A stretch of DNA of 64,000 nucleotides from an uncultured Rhodospirillales bacterium. Lineage in GTDB: Bacteria; Pseudomonadota; Alphaproteobacteria; Acetobacterales; Acetobacteraceae. How positions within the stretch are numbered: position 1 is the first letter of the stretch; each line of letters starts with the position of its first letter. The position numbers and the translations under genes are program-made. Where the stretch lies: contig CAILMF010000079.1 of assembly GCA_903835235.1 (NCBI GenBank), forward strand, positions 1 to 64,000, given 5' to 3'. Under the pieces are notes generated by a model. That model was not told where the DNA came from. It saw only the letters and a program-made list of their open reading frames with translations, and searched no databases. Shown in pieces: positions 39,889 to 49,471 of this stretch.

Positions 39889-42801
39889 CTATGCCAGCGC
39901 CTGGTCCAGCAGCCGCACGCTGTGCAGCGCCGCCCGCCCGGCCAACCCTTCGATCTGATGCCGGCACGACGTGCCATCGGCCAGCACGTAGTCCCCGGCC
40001 ACGGCCGCGCGCACCGCCGGCAACAGGTTGAGTTCCGCCATGGCGCGGGATGTCGCCTGGTTCGCCGCCTCATAGCCGAAGGACCCGGCCATGCCGCAGC
40101 AGGAGGAGGTGATCGGCTTCACCGTAAGCCCCGGCACCCGCTGCAACAGCGCCAGCGTGGGCGCGAAGGCGGCGAAGGCCTTCTGGTGGCAATGCCCATG
40201 CACGTGCACGGTGGCCTCCACCCGGCCCAGCTTCAGCGTCGCCTTCTCGCGCGCCAGAAACTCCGCCAGCAGGAAGCTGCGCGCCGCCAGCGCCTCGGCC
40301 GCCGGGCCAGGCAGCAGCGCCAGGAACTCATCGCGCAGCGTCAGCAGGCAGGAGGGTTCGATGCCCACCACCGGCGTGTTGGGGAAAGCATCCAGCGCCG
40401 CCAGGGTCCGCGCCGCCTCTTCCCGCGCCTTGGCCACCAGCCCGGCGGCCAGCAGTGTGCGCCCTTCATCCAGCGGCCGGGCGCCGCGGGCCGGCCGCGC
40501 CACCACGGGGGTATAGCCGGCGGCGCGCAGCACCCGGGCGGCGGCGCGCAGGTTCTCGGGTTCGTAGTAGCGGTTGAACAGGTCCGGCAGCAGGATCACC
40601 TCGCCCGCCGCGCCCGAAGGCCAGGGCAACTCGGCGTCGTGGAAGGCGTCTCGCCGGAAGCGCGGCAGGGCGCGCGTGGCGCTGATGCCGAGCAGGGCCT
40701 GCGCCACCCAGCGCGCCCCGGGCACCCATTCCCGCGCATTGCTCAGCGGCGCCAGCATGGCGGCAAACGGCGCCCAATGCGGCATGCCCGCCAGCACCCG
40801 GTCCTTCAGCGAAAGCCCATGCGACGCCACCCGTGCCGCCAGGTGCTCGATCTTCAGCTTGGCCATGTCCACGCCGGTCGGGCATTCCCGCCGGCAGCCC
40901 TTGCAGGAAACGCACAGTGCCATTGCCGCCGCCACGTCGTCGCCGCCCAGCCCGCCGGGAATCTGCCCGGTCAGTGCCAGCCGCAGCGTATTAGCCCGGC
41001 CGCGCGTCAAATGCTGTTCGTCGCGCGTGGCGCGGAAGCTCGGGCACATCACCGCCGCGTCGAATTTCCGGCAGGTGCCGTTGTTGTTGCACATCTCCAC
41101 GGCGCTCAGCAGGCCCTGCTGCGGCCCGGGATAGGCGCTCCAATCCAGCGCCGGCGTCACGTTGATCGGCGCGTAGTCCGGCGCGTAGCGGAACAGGCTG
41201 CGGTCATCCATCCGCGGTGGCCGCACCACGCGGTTGGGGTTCAGCATCCCCGCGGGATCAAACGCGTCCTTCACCTGCTCGAAGGCGCGGGCGATGCGGC
41301 TGCCGAACATCGTCTCGTTGAACTCGGACCGCACGATGCCGTCGCCATGCTCGCCGGAATGGCTGCCCTTGTACTCCCGCACGAGAGCAAAACATTCCTC
41401 CGCGATGGTCCGCATCAGCTTTACGTCGCTGCCATCCTTCATGTTCAGCACCGGCCGCACATGCAGGCAGCCGACGCTGGCATGGGCGTACCAGGTGCCC
41501 TTGGTGCCGTGCTTCGCAAACACGTCGTTCAGTCGCTCGGTGTAATCGGCCAGGTCGTCCAGCGCGACGGCGCAATCCTCAATGAAGGAGACCGGCTTCC
41601 CGTCCCCCTTCATGGACATCATGATGTTCAGCCCGGCCTCGCGCACCTCCGCAATGGCGGCCATGAAGGCCGGGTCCACCACCCGCACCACCTGCTTCGG
41701 GTGGCCCAGGTCGGCCATCATCACCTCCAGCGCATCCAACTGGCGCAGCAGGGTGGCATCGTCCTCGCCGTGGAACTCCACGATCAGCAGGCTGTCCGGC
41801 TCACCGATCAGGATGCTGTCGATGGTGCTGCGGAACATGGCGATGGACCGGCCCAGGTCGATCATCGTCCGGTCCACCAGCTCCACCGCTTCCGGCATCA
41901 GCGTCACCAGGTGCTGGCTGGCTTCCATCGCCTTGCGGAAGGTCGGGAACTGGCAGATGCCCATCACCTTGCGCGGCTTCACCCGGTGCAGTTGCAGGGT
42001 CAGCGCGGCGGAATAGGCCAGCGTCCCCTCGCTGCCCACCAGCAGGCGGGCCAGGTTGCTGCGGCCATTCTGCCGCGCGGCCGGCGTCAGCGCATCGATG
42101 TTGTAGCCGCCCACGCGGCGCAGCTGCTTCGGGAAGCGCGCCTCGATCTCGGCGGCCTCGCGCGCGCCCAGCGCCCGCAACCGCTGGATCAGGTCGGCGG
42201 TCGCCGCCGGCACCTCGGCGCCCAGATTGTCCGGCAACTCGCCAAACCGGAACTGCGAGCCATCCGCCAGCAGCGCGTCGATGGACAGCACGTTGTCGGC
42301 CATGAGCCCGTAGCGGATCGACTTGCCGCCGCACGAGTTATTGCCGGCCATGCCGCCGATGGTGCAGCGCGCATGCGTGGAAGGATCGACCGCGAAGAAC
42401 AGCTTGTGCCGCGCGATCTCCCCATTCAGCGCGCCCAGCGCGATGCCGGGCTCAACCGTCGCGGTCTGCGCTGCCGCATCCACGCTCAACACGCGGCGCA
42501 GATATTTGGAAGTATCGATCACCAGCGCGCGGTTCACCGTCTGCCCGCACTGGCTGGTGCCGCCGCCGCGCGGCAGCACCGGGATGCCTTCCTCCCGGCA
42601 GATCGCCATCGCCGCCTGCACATCGCCGATGCTGCGTGGGATCAGCACGCCCACCGGCTCCATCTGGTAGATGCTGGCGTCGGTCGCGTAGCGCCCGCGG
42701 TCGGCGGCGCCGAACAGCACCTCGCCCTCGGTTTCGCGCTGCAAACGCCCGGCCAGCTTGCTGTCGCCGATGCGGTCCTTGGGAATGGTGAAGGCGTCCA
42801 T
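39889..42801 (-). CDS. FAD-linked oxidase / Fe-S dehydrogenase (YdiJ-like, D-2-hydroxyacid)
   Basis: A 970-residue fusion. Residues about 1-500 form a GlcD-type FAD domain (VLPRGGGTSQCGQTVNRALV, then CTIGGMAGNNSCGGKSIRYG). A 4Fe-4S motif CVSCKGCRRECPTGVDMAKL follows near residue 635, and the C-terminal CCG-type domain has HGHCHQKAFAAF and SSCCGMAGSFGYE. This is the layout of E. coli YdiJ, which oxidises D-2-hydroxyglutarate or a similar D-2-hydroxyacid and passes electrons to a carrier. Only one Fe-S motif is seen. It is divergent from the M24 peptidase gene. The 57-bp tandem array follows its stop. Confidence 0.9.
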   Translation of the reverse strand: MDAFTIPKDRIGDSKLAGRLQRETEGEVLFGAADRGRYATDASIYQMEPVGVLIPRSIGDVQAAMAICREEGIPVLPRGGGTSQCGQTVNRALVIDTSKYLRRVLSVDAAAQTATVEPGIALGALNGEIARHKLFFAVDPSTHARCTIGGMAGNNSCGGKSIRYGLMADNVLSIDALLADGSQFRFGELPDNLGAEVPAATADLIQRLRALGAREAAEIEARFPKQLRRVGGYNIDALTPAARQNGRSNLARLLVGSEGTLAYSAALTLQLHRVKPRKVMGICQFPTFRKAMEASQHLVTLMPEAVELVDRTMIDLGRSIAMFRSTIDSILIGEPDSLLIVEFHGEDDATLLRQLDALEVMMADLGHPKQVVRVVDPAFMAAIAEVREAGLNIMMSMKGDGKPVSFIEDCAVALDDLADYTERLNDVFAKHGTKGTWYAHASVGCLHVRPVLNMKDGSDVKLMRTIAEECFALVREYKGSHSGEHGDGIVRSEFNETMFGSRIARAFEQVKDAFDPAGMLNPNRVVRPPRMDDRSLFRYAPDYAPINVTPALDWSAYPGPQQGLLSAVEMCNNNGTCRKFDAAVMCPSFRATRDEQHLTRGRANTLRLALTGQIPGGLGGDDVAAAMALCVSCKGCRRECPTGVDMAKLKIEHLAARVASHGLSLKDRVLAGMPHWAPFAAMLAPLSNAREWVPGARWVAQALLGISATRALPRFRRDAFHDAELPWPSGAAGEVILLPDLFNRYYEPENLRAAARVLRAAGYTPVVARPARGARPLDEGRTLLAAGLVAKAREEAARTLAALDAFPNTPVVGIEPSCLLTLRDEFLALLPGPAAEALAARSFLLAEFLAREKATLKLGRVEATVHVHGHCHQKAFAAFAPTLALLQRVPGLTVKPITSSCCGMAGSFGYEAANQATSRAMAELNLLPAVRAAVAGDYVLADGTSCRHQIEGLAGRAALHSVRLLDQALA

Positions 42802-42886
42802 GCGGCCAATCTACCCTGGGGTGCGGGGGTTGTCCGATGGAATATCCTGATGGAACCTACAAGCAGGCTTCATCGGGAGACGACCA

Positions 42887-44077
42887 ATGGCATTCCTCGG
42901 CAAGGCGGTGCGCGACTGGCGCTGGGGCCTGATGCGCGACGCCATGGACCGCAACAATTGGGACGCCATCGGCTTCACCACGGCGGATTTCTTCCAATTC
43001 GCCAGCAACTTCCACACAGATGTGCAGACCTGGGAACGCCCGATCCTGATGGTGCTGCCGCGCAACGGCGAGCCCTTCGCCCTGCTCAACGAACTCAGCA
43101 CCAACCATTGGCGCTTCGGCGCCGAGGCCCACAAGCTGTGGGTGAGCGACACCCAATTCTACGCCGAGCACCCGCGCCTGACCAACCGCGTGCCGCTGCT
43201 GCCGCAATGGGCGGAGATGTGCGCCGAGGCGCTGAAGGCCCGCGGCCTGGGGCGCGCCCGGATCGGCCTGGACGCCATGAACGGCCCGCTCGCCCGCGTC
43301 CCCGGCATGCTCCCCGGCCTGACCCTGCAACCCGCCACCGGCGAGATGCGGGCGCTTCGCCTGGTCAAGCACCCCGAGGAACTCGCCCTGATGCGCGAGA
43401 TCGCCAGCCTGACCGACTGGGTGCAGGACCGCTACCGCGAGAACATCCGTGAAGGCGCGCAAACCATGGTGCTGGATATGGAAATGGCGGCCCTGCTGGC
43501 CGATGAAGCCGGCCGCCGCTTCCCTGGCGAACAAGTAGAGATCCTGCGCTGCTGGACCCTCTCCGGCCCCGCCAGCGCCGCCCCGCATGGCGATGGCCGC
43601 AGCGCCGGCGCCCGCATCGAGCGCGGCCACGGCATCGTCAACATCGTCATCCCCAGGGTGAACGGCCTGGTGGTGGAAAACGAGCGCACCTGGTTCGTCG
43701 GCCCGCCGAGCGACCGCCAGCGCCTGCTGTTCGAGACTGCCCGCGCCGCCAACGAGGCCGCCTGCGAGGCGGCGGTGACCGGCCGCCCGGTCTGCGGCAT
43801 CGACGAAGCCGCCCAGGCCGTCATCGAAAAGGCCGGCCTGGCCCACCTCATGCTGCACCGCACCGGCCACGGCATGGGCACGCTGGGCCATGAATTCCCC
43901 GAAGACATGGCCTTCAACACCCGCGCGCTGATGGCCAACGAAGTCTATTCCGCCGAACCCGGCCTGTACGAATGGGGCCTCGGCGGCTTCCGCCTGGACG
44001 ACACGGTGGTGGTGGGCGAGGTGCCGGAGGTGCTGACCCGCGCGCCCAAGGATATCCGCAGCCAGACCATCACCTGA
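42887..44077 (+). CDS. M24-family (creatinase/Xaa-Pro peptidase-like) hydrolase
   Basis: A 396-residue protein of the pita-bread fold. The conserved segments are HRTGHGMGTLGHEFPED (His ligand) and VYSAEPGLYEWGLGGFRLDD (Glu ligand). Where metal M24 enzymes have two Asp ligands (D-x-G ... D), this protein has VIPRVNGLVVENERTWFVG, and the last Glu position reads RLDD. Metal binding therefore looks incomplete, as in creatinase, which needs no metal. It may be a C-N hydrolase. It is followed after 25 bases by the M20 amidohydrolase, suggesting shared use on N-acyl or peptide substrates. Confidence 0.85.
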   Translation: MAFLGKAVRDWRWGLMRDAMDRNNWDAIGFTTADFFQFASNFHTDVQTWERPILMVLPRNGEPFALLNELSTNHWRFGAEAHKLWVSDTQFYAEHPRLTNRVPLLPQWAEMCAEALKARGLGRARIGLDAMNGPLARVPGMLPGLTLQPATGEMRALRLVKHPEELALMREIASLTDWVQDRYRENIREGAQTMVLDMEMAALLADEAGRRFPGEQVEILRCWTLSGPASAAPHGDGRSAGARIERGHGIVNIVIPRVNGLVVENERTWFVGPPSDRQRLLFETARAANEAACEAAVTGRPVCGIDEAAQAVIEKAGLAHLMLHRTGHGMGTLGHEFPEDMAFNTRALMANEVYSAEPGLYEWGLGGFRLDDTVVVGEVPEVLTRAPKDIRSQTIT

Positions 44078-44102
44078 CCCGCCAGCGATCGGAGACGCCC
44101 GG

Positions 44103-45491
44103 ATGCGCCTGTTCCCCCCCGCCGCCGCCCGCCAGGGCCTCAGCGCCCAGCCGGTCTTCGCCCGCCGCGGGCTGTTCGGCGCCGCCTGCGCCTGTGCGGT
44201 GCTCGGCTTTGGCGCCGGCCGCGCCCTCGCCATTACCCCCGCCGCCGCGAAGCCGCTGCACGCCAAGCTCGACGCCGCCGCCCAGGCGGTTGGCCCAAAG
44301 CTGCTTGCCTGGCGCCGCGACATCCACCAGCACCCCGAGCTCGGCAACCAGGAAACCCGCACCGCCGGCCTGGTCGCCGCCCATCTGCGCGCCCTTGGCT
44401 ACGAAGTCCGCGAGCGCGTCGCCGTCACCGGCCTGGTCGCCCGCCTGCAGGGCGGCGCTGGCCCCGGCCCGCATGTGGCGCTGCGGGCCGACATGGACGC
44501 GCTGCCGGTGGCGGAGGAGGTGGACCTGCCCTTCCGCAGCCAGGCCCGTGCACGTTGGGAAGGCGCCGAGGTCCCGGTCATGCATGCCTGCGGGCATGAC
44601 TGCCACACCGCCATCCTGATGGCCGCGGCCGAGGTGCTGGCCGCCAACAAGGCGCAGCTCAAGGGCCAGGTCACGCTGCTGTTCCAGCCCGCCGAGGAAG
44701 GCGCCCCCACCGGAGAAACCGGCGGCGCCAGGCGCATGCTGGCCGAGGGCGCCTTCAGCCACGGCAAGCCGGATGCCGTCTTCGGCCTGCACGTGGTCAG
44801 CGGCTTGCCGGCGGGCATGCTCGGCTTCTGCCCCGGCCCGGCGCATGCCTCGTCGGACACCTTCCGCATCGTGGTGCATGGCCGCCAGACCCATGGCGCC
44901 CGCCCCTGGGCCGGGGTGGACCCCATCGTCATCGGCGCCCAGGTCGTCTCCGCGCTTCAGACCATCCAGTCCCGCCAGGTGGATGTGGACCAGCCCTCGG
45001 TGCTCACCGTCGGCACCTTCCATTCCGGCGCCCGCCACAACATCGTGCCCGAACAGGCCGTGATGACCGGCACGCTGCGCACCTATGACGAAGCCCGGCG
45101 CGACTACATGCAGCGCCGGGTGAAGGAAGTGGCCGAGGGCGTCGCCAGCGGCATGGATGGCCGGGCCGAGGTAACCTGGGCACCCAACGGCTACCCCACC
45201 ACGGTCAACGACCGTGTCCTCGGCGACCGCATGCTGCCCAGCCTGGCCCGCGTGGTCGGCGAGGCCAACCTGCGCATGGCGCCGCGCAGCACCGCCAGCG
45301 AGGACTTCTCCTACTTCGCGCAGCAGGCGCCGGGGATGTTCTTCTGGGTCGGCGTCGGCCCGCGCGACCAGAACCTGCGCGACAACCCGACCAACCATTC
45401 TCCCCGCTTCCGGGTGGAGGAGGACGGCCTGCTGCCCGGCCTGCGCGGGTTGCTGCACCTGGTGGCGGACTATACCGGCAGCGCGGTGTAG
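44103..45491 (+). CDS. M20 family amidohydrolase, exported
   Basis: A 462-residue metal-dependent amidohydrolase (AbgB/IAA-amino-acid hydrolase type). Metal site motifs are RRDIHQHPELGNQET, ADMDALPV, MHACGHDCHTAIL and LLFQPAEEGAP; the C-terminal SEDFSYF supplies another ligand. The first 45 residues (ARRGLFGAACACAVLGFGAG region) look like a Tat-type signal, so it likely acts in the periplasm. It would release amino acids from N-acyl or aryl conjugates. The neighbouring M24 gene is co-transcribed, and the convergent ABC importer may take up the products. Confidence 0.9.
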   Translation: MRLFPPAAARQGLSAQPVFARRGLFGAACACAVLGFGAGRALAITPAAAKPLHAKLDAAAQAVGPKLLAWRRDIHQHPELGNQETRTAGLVAAHLRALGYEVRERVAVTGLVARLQGGAGPGPHVALRADMDALPVAEEVDLPFRSQARARWEGAEVPVMHACGHDCHTAILMAAAEVLAANKAQLKGQVTLLFQPAEEGAPTGETGGARRMLAEGAFSHGKPDAVFGLHVVSGLPAGMLGFCPGPAHASSDTFRIVVHGRQTHGARPWAGVDPIVIGAQVVSALQTIQSRQVDVDQPSVLTVGTFHSGARHNIVPEQAVMTGTLRTYDEARRDYMQRRVKEVAEGVASGMDGRAEVTWAPNGYPTTVNDRVLGDRMLPSLARVVGEANLRMAPRSTASEDFSYFAQQAPGMFFWVGVGPRDQNLRDNPTNHSPRFRVEEDGLLPGLRGLLHLVADYTGSAV

Positions 45492-45498
45492 CGCTGCG

Positions 45499-45548
45499 CG
45501 GCTGAAGCACGCCGCCGGCCGCTGCGCGCCTCCGGCGATCAGACGCTA
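45499..45548 (-). repeat. Family B repeat, half copy at a stop codon
   Basis: GGCTGAAGCACGCCGCCGGC ... TCCGGCGATCAGACGCTA matches the GATC-ended half of family B. On the minus strand its TAG end (45548-45546) is the stop codon of the ABC permease gene. It fills the gap between the M20 gene and that permease. Confidence 0.65.
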
Positions 45549-46373
45549 CCGACGATACTTCCGCCCGACCACGGCGCTGCCCAGCACGGTCAGCGCCAGG
45601 GTCACCACCAGCAGCAGGAAGGCCAGCGCGGCGCCGAACGGCCAGTTGGTGCCGCGCACGAACTGGTCGTACACCGCCGGCGCCATCATCTTGAACTGCG
45701 GCCCGCCCAGCAGCACCGGCGTGGCATAGGCGTTCATGCACAGGATGAACACCAGCACGCTGCCGGCCACCACGCCCGGCACCGCCAGCGGCAGCACCAC
45801 GCGGCGAAACGCCGTGAGCGGCCCGGCGCCCAGGTTGGCGGCGGCCTCCTCCAGGTTGCGCGGTATCCCCTCGATCACCGCCGACAGCGTCAGGATCATG
45901 TAGGGCGCCACCACCGCGACAATGCCGACGATGACGGCGCCTTGCGTATACAGCAACTGCAATGGCTCGCTGATGATGCCCAGACCGCGCAGCGCCGCGT
46001 TGATCGCGCCATCCCGCCCCAGCAACGCCATCCACCCGGCCGAGCGCACCACATTGCCCACCAGCAGCGGAAACACGGTCAGGATCACCGCCAGCGACTT
46101 CTGCTTGCTGTCCATCCGCGCCAGCCACCAGGCCGCCGGAAAACCGATGACCAGGCAGATGGCGGTGCAGGAAAGCGCCACCGTCATCGTGGTGCCCATG
46201 ACGCCCTGGTAGTAGGGGTCTGCCAGGGCGCGCAGGTAGTTGCCGGGTTGCAGCGCCTCCAGCATCAGCTGGGTCGGGCTGTATTCGTTCAGGCTGATCC
46301 GGAACAGCATGGCCATCGGCGCCACCAGCAGCAGCAGCACCAGCAACCCGGCGGGCAGGACAAGGGCAGCCAT
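45546..46373 (-). CDS. ABC transporter permease (PotB-like)
   Basis: A 275-residue membrane subunit with six helices. The EAA loop is EEAAANLGAGPLTAFRRVVL (followed by PLAVPGV), as in PotB-type permeases of spermidine/putrescine-like importers. It starts MAALVLPAGLLVLLLLVAPM at 46373; no earlier in-frame start is convincing, and the RBS is poor. It is the last gene of the operon, 25 bases after the third binding-protein gene. It pairs with the PotC-like permease at the other end of the same operon. Its stop TAG lies in a family B repeat. Confidence 0.85.
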   Translation of the reverse strand: MAALVLPAGLLVLLLLVAPMAMLFRISLNEYSPTQLMLEALQPGNYLRALADPYYQGVMGTTMTVALSCTAICLVIGFPAAWWLARMDSKQKSLAVILTVFPLLVGNVVRSAGWMALLGRDGAINAALRGLGIISEPLQLLYTQGAVIVGIVAVVAPYMILTLSAVIEGIPRNLEEAAANLGAGPLTAFRRVVLPLAVPGVVAGSVLVFILCMNAYATPVLLGGPQFKMMAPAVYDQFVRGTNWPFGAALAFLLLVVTLALTVLGSAVVGRKYRR

Positions 46374-46398
46374 CAGCGGGTACCGTGACCGCGTCGCA

Positions 46399-47409
46399 TC
46401 AGCCCTTGAACTCCTTGTTCCAGAAGTCCAGCAGCCGCCCGGCCATGCTGGCCTGATAGGCATAATCCGGCGTGCGCAGCTTTGCCTGCTGCGCTTCGGT
46501 CAGGCTGATCTGGCGGGCGAGCTCTGCCGGCAGCGGCGCGTCGGTCACGGTCGGCACATAGCCCATGCGCGCGGCGAAGGCCGCCTGTCCCCGCACATCC
46601 AGCATGGCGTCCACATAGCGCCAGCCGCCTTCCTTGTTGCGGGCGTTCTTCGGCACCGCCATTTCATAGGTGATGCTGGTGGCGCCTTCGTCGGGCACCA
46701 CATGTTCCAGCGGAATGCCGGCCTGCTTCCACATGAAGCCACGCGCCAGCCACATCACCGTCACGGCCACTTCCTCGCTCTTCAGCGCGGCGGCCAGTTG
46801 CTCGTTGGAGGAATAGACCCGCGCCCCCAGCGCCTTCCATTCCCGCAGCTTCTGCCACGCCGGCTCGAAGTTGCTGGGACCACCGCCGCCGACAATCGCC
46901 GCCGTCTCGACATATTGCGCATACAGCAGGTCCGAGAGCCCGACCTTGCCGCGATACTTCGCGTCCCACAGGTCGGCGTAGCTCCGCGGCGGCACCGGCA
47001 CCAGGTTGGGGTTGTACAGGATGACCCGCGCCGAATAGATGTGCGGCACCGCATAGGCACGCTTCAGCGAGGGGATCACCCGCCCCAGCCCCGGCACCGC
47101 GCCCTCCGGCACCGGCTCGAACAGCCCCAACTGCGCCAACTCGTACATGTCCACGTCGGAGAGGCCCACCACGTCCATGCTGCCGCGCCGCGCCTGGCGT
47201 TCCGCCAGCAGCTTGGTCTTGCGGGTCGGCGCCGGCGCAATCTCCTGCACCACCTCCAACCCGCGCGGCGTGGCCACGGCTTGATCCACGCCCTGGCGCA
47301 GGATCTCGCCATAGTCGCCGCCCCAGGTGCCCATCACCACGCGCGCGTCCTGCGCGCGCGCGGCAACCGGCAGCAGCGCGGCGGCACCAAGGGCGCGGCG
47401 GCTGATCAA
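46399..47409 (-). CDS. Extracellular solute-binding protein (PotD-like), copy 3 of 3
   Basis: A 336-residue periplasmic binding protein. The start is TTG at 47409, which overlaps the TGA of the preceding paralogue (TTGA). The signal is ISRRALGAAALLPVAARAQ, then VVMGTWGGDYGEILRQGVD, the family's first strand. PHIYSARVILYNPNLVP and GFMWKQAGIPLEHVVPDEG are shared with its two neighbours, and it ends LLDFWNKEFKG. It is similar over its whole length to copy 2 and less so to copy 1. It should deliver a cationic or amino-acid-like ligand to the PotBC permeases of the operon. Confidence 0.88.
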   Translation of the reverse strand: MISRRALGAAALLPVAARAQDARVVMGTWGGDYGEILRQGVDQAVATPRGLEVVQEIAPAPTRKTKLLAERQARRGSMDVVGLSDVDMYELAQLGLFEPVPEGAVPGLGRVIPSLKRAYAVPHIYSARVILYNPNLVPVPPRSYADLWDAKYRGKVGLSDLLYAQYVETAAIVGGGGPSNFEPAWQKLREWKALGARVYSSNEQLAAALKSEEVAVTVMWLARGFMWKQAGIPLEHVVPDEGATSITYEMAVPKNARNKEGGWRYVDAMLDVRGQAAFAARMGYVPTVTDAPLPAELARQISLTEAQQAKLRTPDYAYQASMAGRLLDFWNKEFKG

Positions 47410-48428
47410 CCCTTGAACTCCTTGTTCCAGAAGTCGAGGTATTCCGCCGTATGCGCCGCGGTGTACGCATAGTCCGGCGTCCGCAGTTTTGCTTGTTGCG
47501 CCGGGTTCAGGGTGATCTGCGCCGCCAGTTCCGGCGGCAGCGTCGCGTTGGTGACGGTCGGCGCATAGCCCATGCGGTCGGCGAAGCCGGCCTGCGCCCG
47601 CGGGTCCAGCGCCGCGTTCAGGTACTTCATCGCGCCTTCCTTGTTGCGCGAGTTCTTCGGCACCGACATCTCGAAGGTGATGCTCGTCGCCCCTTCCTCC
47701 GGCACCGCGTGCTGCACCGGAATGCCCGCCTTCTTCCACATGAAGCCGCGCGCCATCCACATGATGGTCAGCCAGACCTCCTCGCTCTTCAGCGCGGCGG
47801 CCAGTGCCTCGTTGGACGGATACAGCTTCACGTCGTTGCGGCGCAGCTCCATCAGCTTGCCCTTAGCCGGCGCCCAATTGGTCTCGCTGCCGCCACCGAC
47901 CAGCGCCGCCGCCTCGGTATTCGCCAGGTAGAGGATATCGACCAGGCCGACGCGGCCGCGATACTTCGGGTCCCACAGATCGGCATAGCCCTTGGGCGCC
48001 ACCGGCACCTTGGACGGATTATAAAGTATAACCTTGGCCGAATAGATGTGCGGTGCGCTGTAGGGCCGCTTCAGCGTGGGGATCGCATGCGCCAGGTTCG
48101 GCACCTGCGCCTGGGTGATCGGCTCGAACACGTCCTGCTGCGCCATGCTGTACATGTCCACGTCGGACAGGCAGCAGATATCCATGGTGCCGCGCCGGCT
48201 CTGCCGTTCCGCGATCAGCTTGGTCTTGCGCGGGTCCTGCGGCCCGACATCCTGCTGCACCTCCACGCCCGCCGGGCGCAGGATCGGCACATCGATATTG
48301 CTGGCCAGCAGCTCGCCATAATCGCCGCCCCAGGTGCCCACGATGACCGGCGCGGCCTGCGCGCTGGCGCGACCGATGAGCGGCGCGGCCAGGGCTGCGC
48401 CCAGCGCGGTACGACGGGTGATGTTCAT
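47406..48428 (-). CDS. Extracellular solute-binding protein (PotD-like), copy 2 of 3
   Basis: A 340-residue protein starting MNITRRTALGAALAAPLIGR with a strong RBS, AAGGAG, seven bases upstream. It contains VIVGTWGGDYGELLASNID, PHIYSAKVILYNPSKVPVAP and GFMWKKAGIPVQHAVPEEG, and ends YLDFWNKEFKG. It is closest to copy 3. The only gap between paralogues (29 bases) is the one upstream of this gene. It has no obvious defect, so all three receptors appear usable; different ligand residues suggest different substrates. Confidence 0.88.
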   Translation of the reverse strand: MNITRRTALGAALAAPLIGRASAQAAPVIVGTWGGDYGELLASNIDVPILRPAGVEVQQDVGPQDPRKTKLIAERQSRRGTMDICCLSDVDMYSMAQQDVFEPITQAQVPNLAHAIPTLKRPYSAPHIYSAKVILYNPSKVPVAPKGYADLWDPKYRGRVGLVDILYLANTEAAALVGGGSETNWAPAKGKLMELRRNDVKLYPSNEALAAALKSEEVWLTIMWMARGFMWKKAGIPVQHAVPEEGATSITFEMSVPKNSRNKEGAMKYLNAALDPRAQAGFADRMGYAPTVTNATLPPELAAQITLNPAQQAKLRTPDYAYTAAHTAEYLDFWNKEFKG

Positions 48429-48457
48429 GCCAGTCTCCTTCTTGCTGCCCTTGGGGG

Positions 48458-49471
48458 TCATGCCTTGAACTCGCGTTCCCAGAACGCCAGGATTTCCGCC
48501 GCATTGCGCGCGGTATAGCCAAAATCCGGCCGCCGCAGCTTCGCCAACTGCTCCGCTGGCACGCCAATCTCGGCCAGCAGTGGCGCCGGCAGCGTCGCCA
48601 GCGTCGTCGTCGGCAGGTAGCCCATGCGTTCGCCGAAGCCGAGCGCGGCGCGCGGGTCCAGCATGGCGTTCAGATAAGCATAGGCGGCCTGCTTGTTGCG
48701 CGCATTCTTCGGCACCACGGCGGCCGAGACATAGGGCGTCGCCCCCTCGGCCGGGAAGGTCGGCTGCACGGCAATGCCGGCGCGTCGCCAGGCATAGCCG
48801 CGCGCCAGCCACATGATGGTCGCCGCGACCTCGCCGGATTTCAGCGCGGCGGCCAGGTTCTCGTTGGCGCTGTACACCCGGACGCCCAGCGCCTTCAGCG
48901 CCCGCAGCCGCGCCTGGCCCGGCGCGAAGTCGCTCTCGTTGCCGCCGCCGGCCAGCGCCGCGGCCTCGCTGATGCTCTGGTACAGCAGGTCGGAAAAGCC
49001 GATGCGGTTGCGGAAGCGCTCATCCCACATATCGGCGTAGCTGACCGGCGCCGGCGAGATCACCGCCGGGTTGGTCAACATGACCCGCACCGAATAGATA
49101 TGCGGCAGCACAAAGGGTGAGCGCAGCGCCGGCAGCACATGCGCGATGTTCGGCACCTTGTCCGGCGTCAACTCCTCCACCAGCCCGAGTTCGGCCATGG
49201 CGTAGCAATCCGCGTCGCCCAGGCAGACCACGTCCTGGCTGCCACGCCGGGCGCTGCGCTCGGCGATCAGCTTGGTCTTGCGCGCGGCAGGGGTGCCGAG
49301 GTCCTGCACCGGGGTCAGGCCGAGCGGCCGGACCAGTGGCGCATCCACCTCGCTGGCCAGCAGCGCGCCGTAGTCGCCGCCCCAGGTGCCGATGATCACC
49401 TCATTCGCCTGGGCATGGGCGATGGCCGGCGCCGCCAGCGCCGCACCCAGCAACCCCCGTCGAGCAATCAT
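48458..49471 (-). CDS. Extracellular solute-binding protein (PotD-like), copy 1 of 3
   Basis: A 337-residue protein starting MIARRGLLGAALAAPAIAHA. It has VIIGTWGGDYGALLASEVD, PHIYSVRVMLTNPAVISPAP and GYAWRRAGIAVQPTFPAEG, ending LAFWEREFKA. It is more diverged than copies 2 and 3. Its ATG overlaps the TGA of the ATPase gene. The family binds polyamines, opines, iron complexes or similar ligands; no ligand can be read here. It is the first of three consecutive receptor genes in an otherwise ordinary importer operon. Confidence 0.88.
   Translation of the reverse strand: MIARRGLLGAALAAPAIAHAQANEVIIGTWGGDYGALLASEVDAPLVRPLGLTPVQDLGTPAARKTKLIAERSARRGSQDVVCLGDADCYAMAELGLVEELTPDKVPNIAHVLPALRSPFVLPHIYSVRVMLTNPAVISPAPVSYADMWDERFRNRIGFSDLLYQSISEAAALAGGGNESDFAPGQARLRALKALGVRVYSANENLAAALKSGEVAATIMWLARGYAWRRAGIAVQPTFPAEGATPYVSAAVVPKNARNKQAAYAYLNAMLDPRAALGFGERMGYLPTTTLATLPAPLLAEIGVPAEQLAKLRRPDFGYTARNAAEILAFWEREFKA

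Noticed and set aside
39576-40073. Repeat-containing open frames (19-residue repeats) over the 57-bp array
   Set aside because: The repeat length is a multiple of three, so all frames stay open automatically. There is no RBS, signal peptide or domain, and the frames overlap the real gene's end.
39478-43452. A 1,324-codon open frame on the plus strand
   Set aside because: It runs antisense to the YdiJ-like gene and through the 57-bp array. Its translation is low-complexity (His/Arg/Gly/Ala), typical of shadow frames in 70% GC DNA. The opposite strand has clear FAD and Fe-S motifs.
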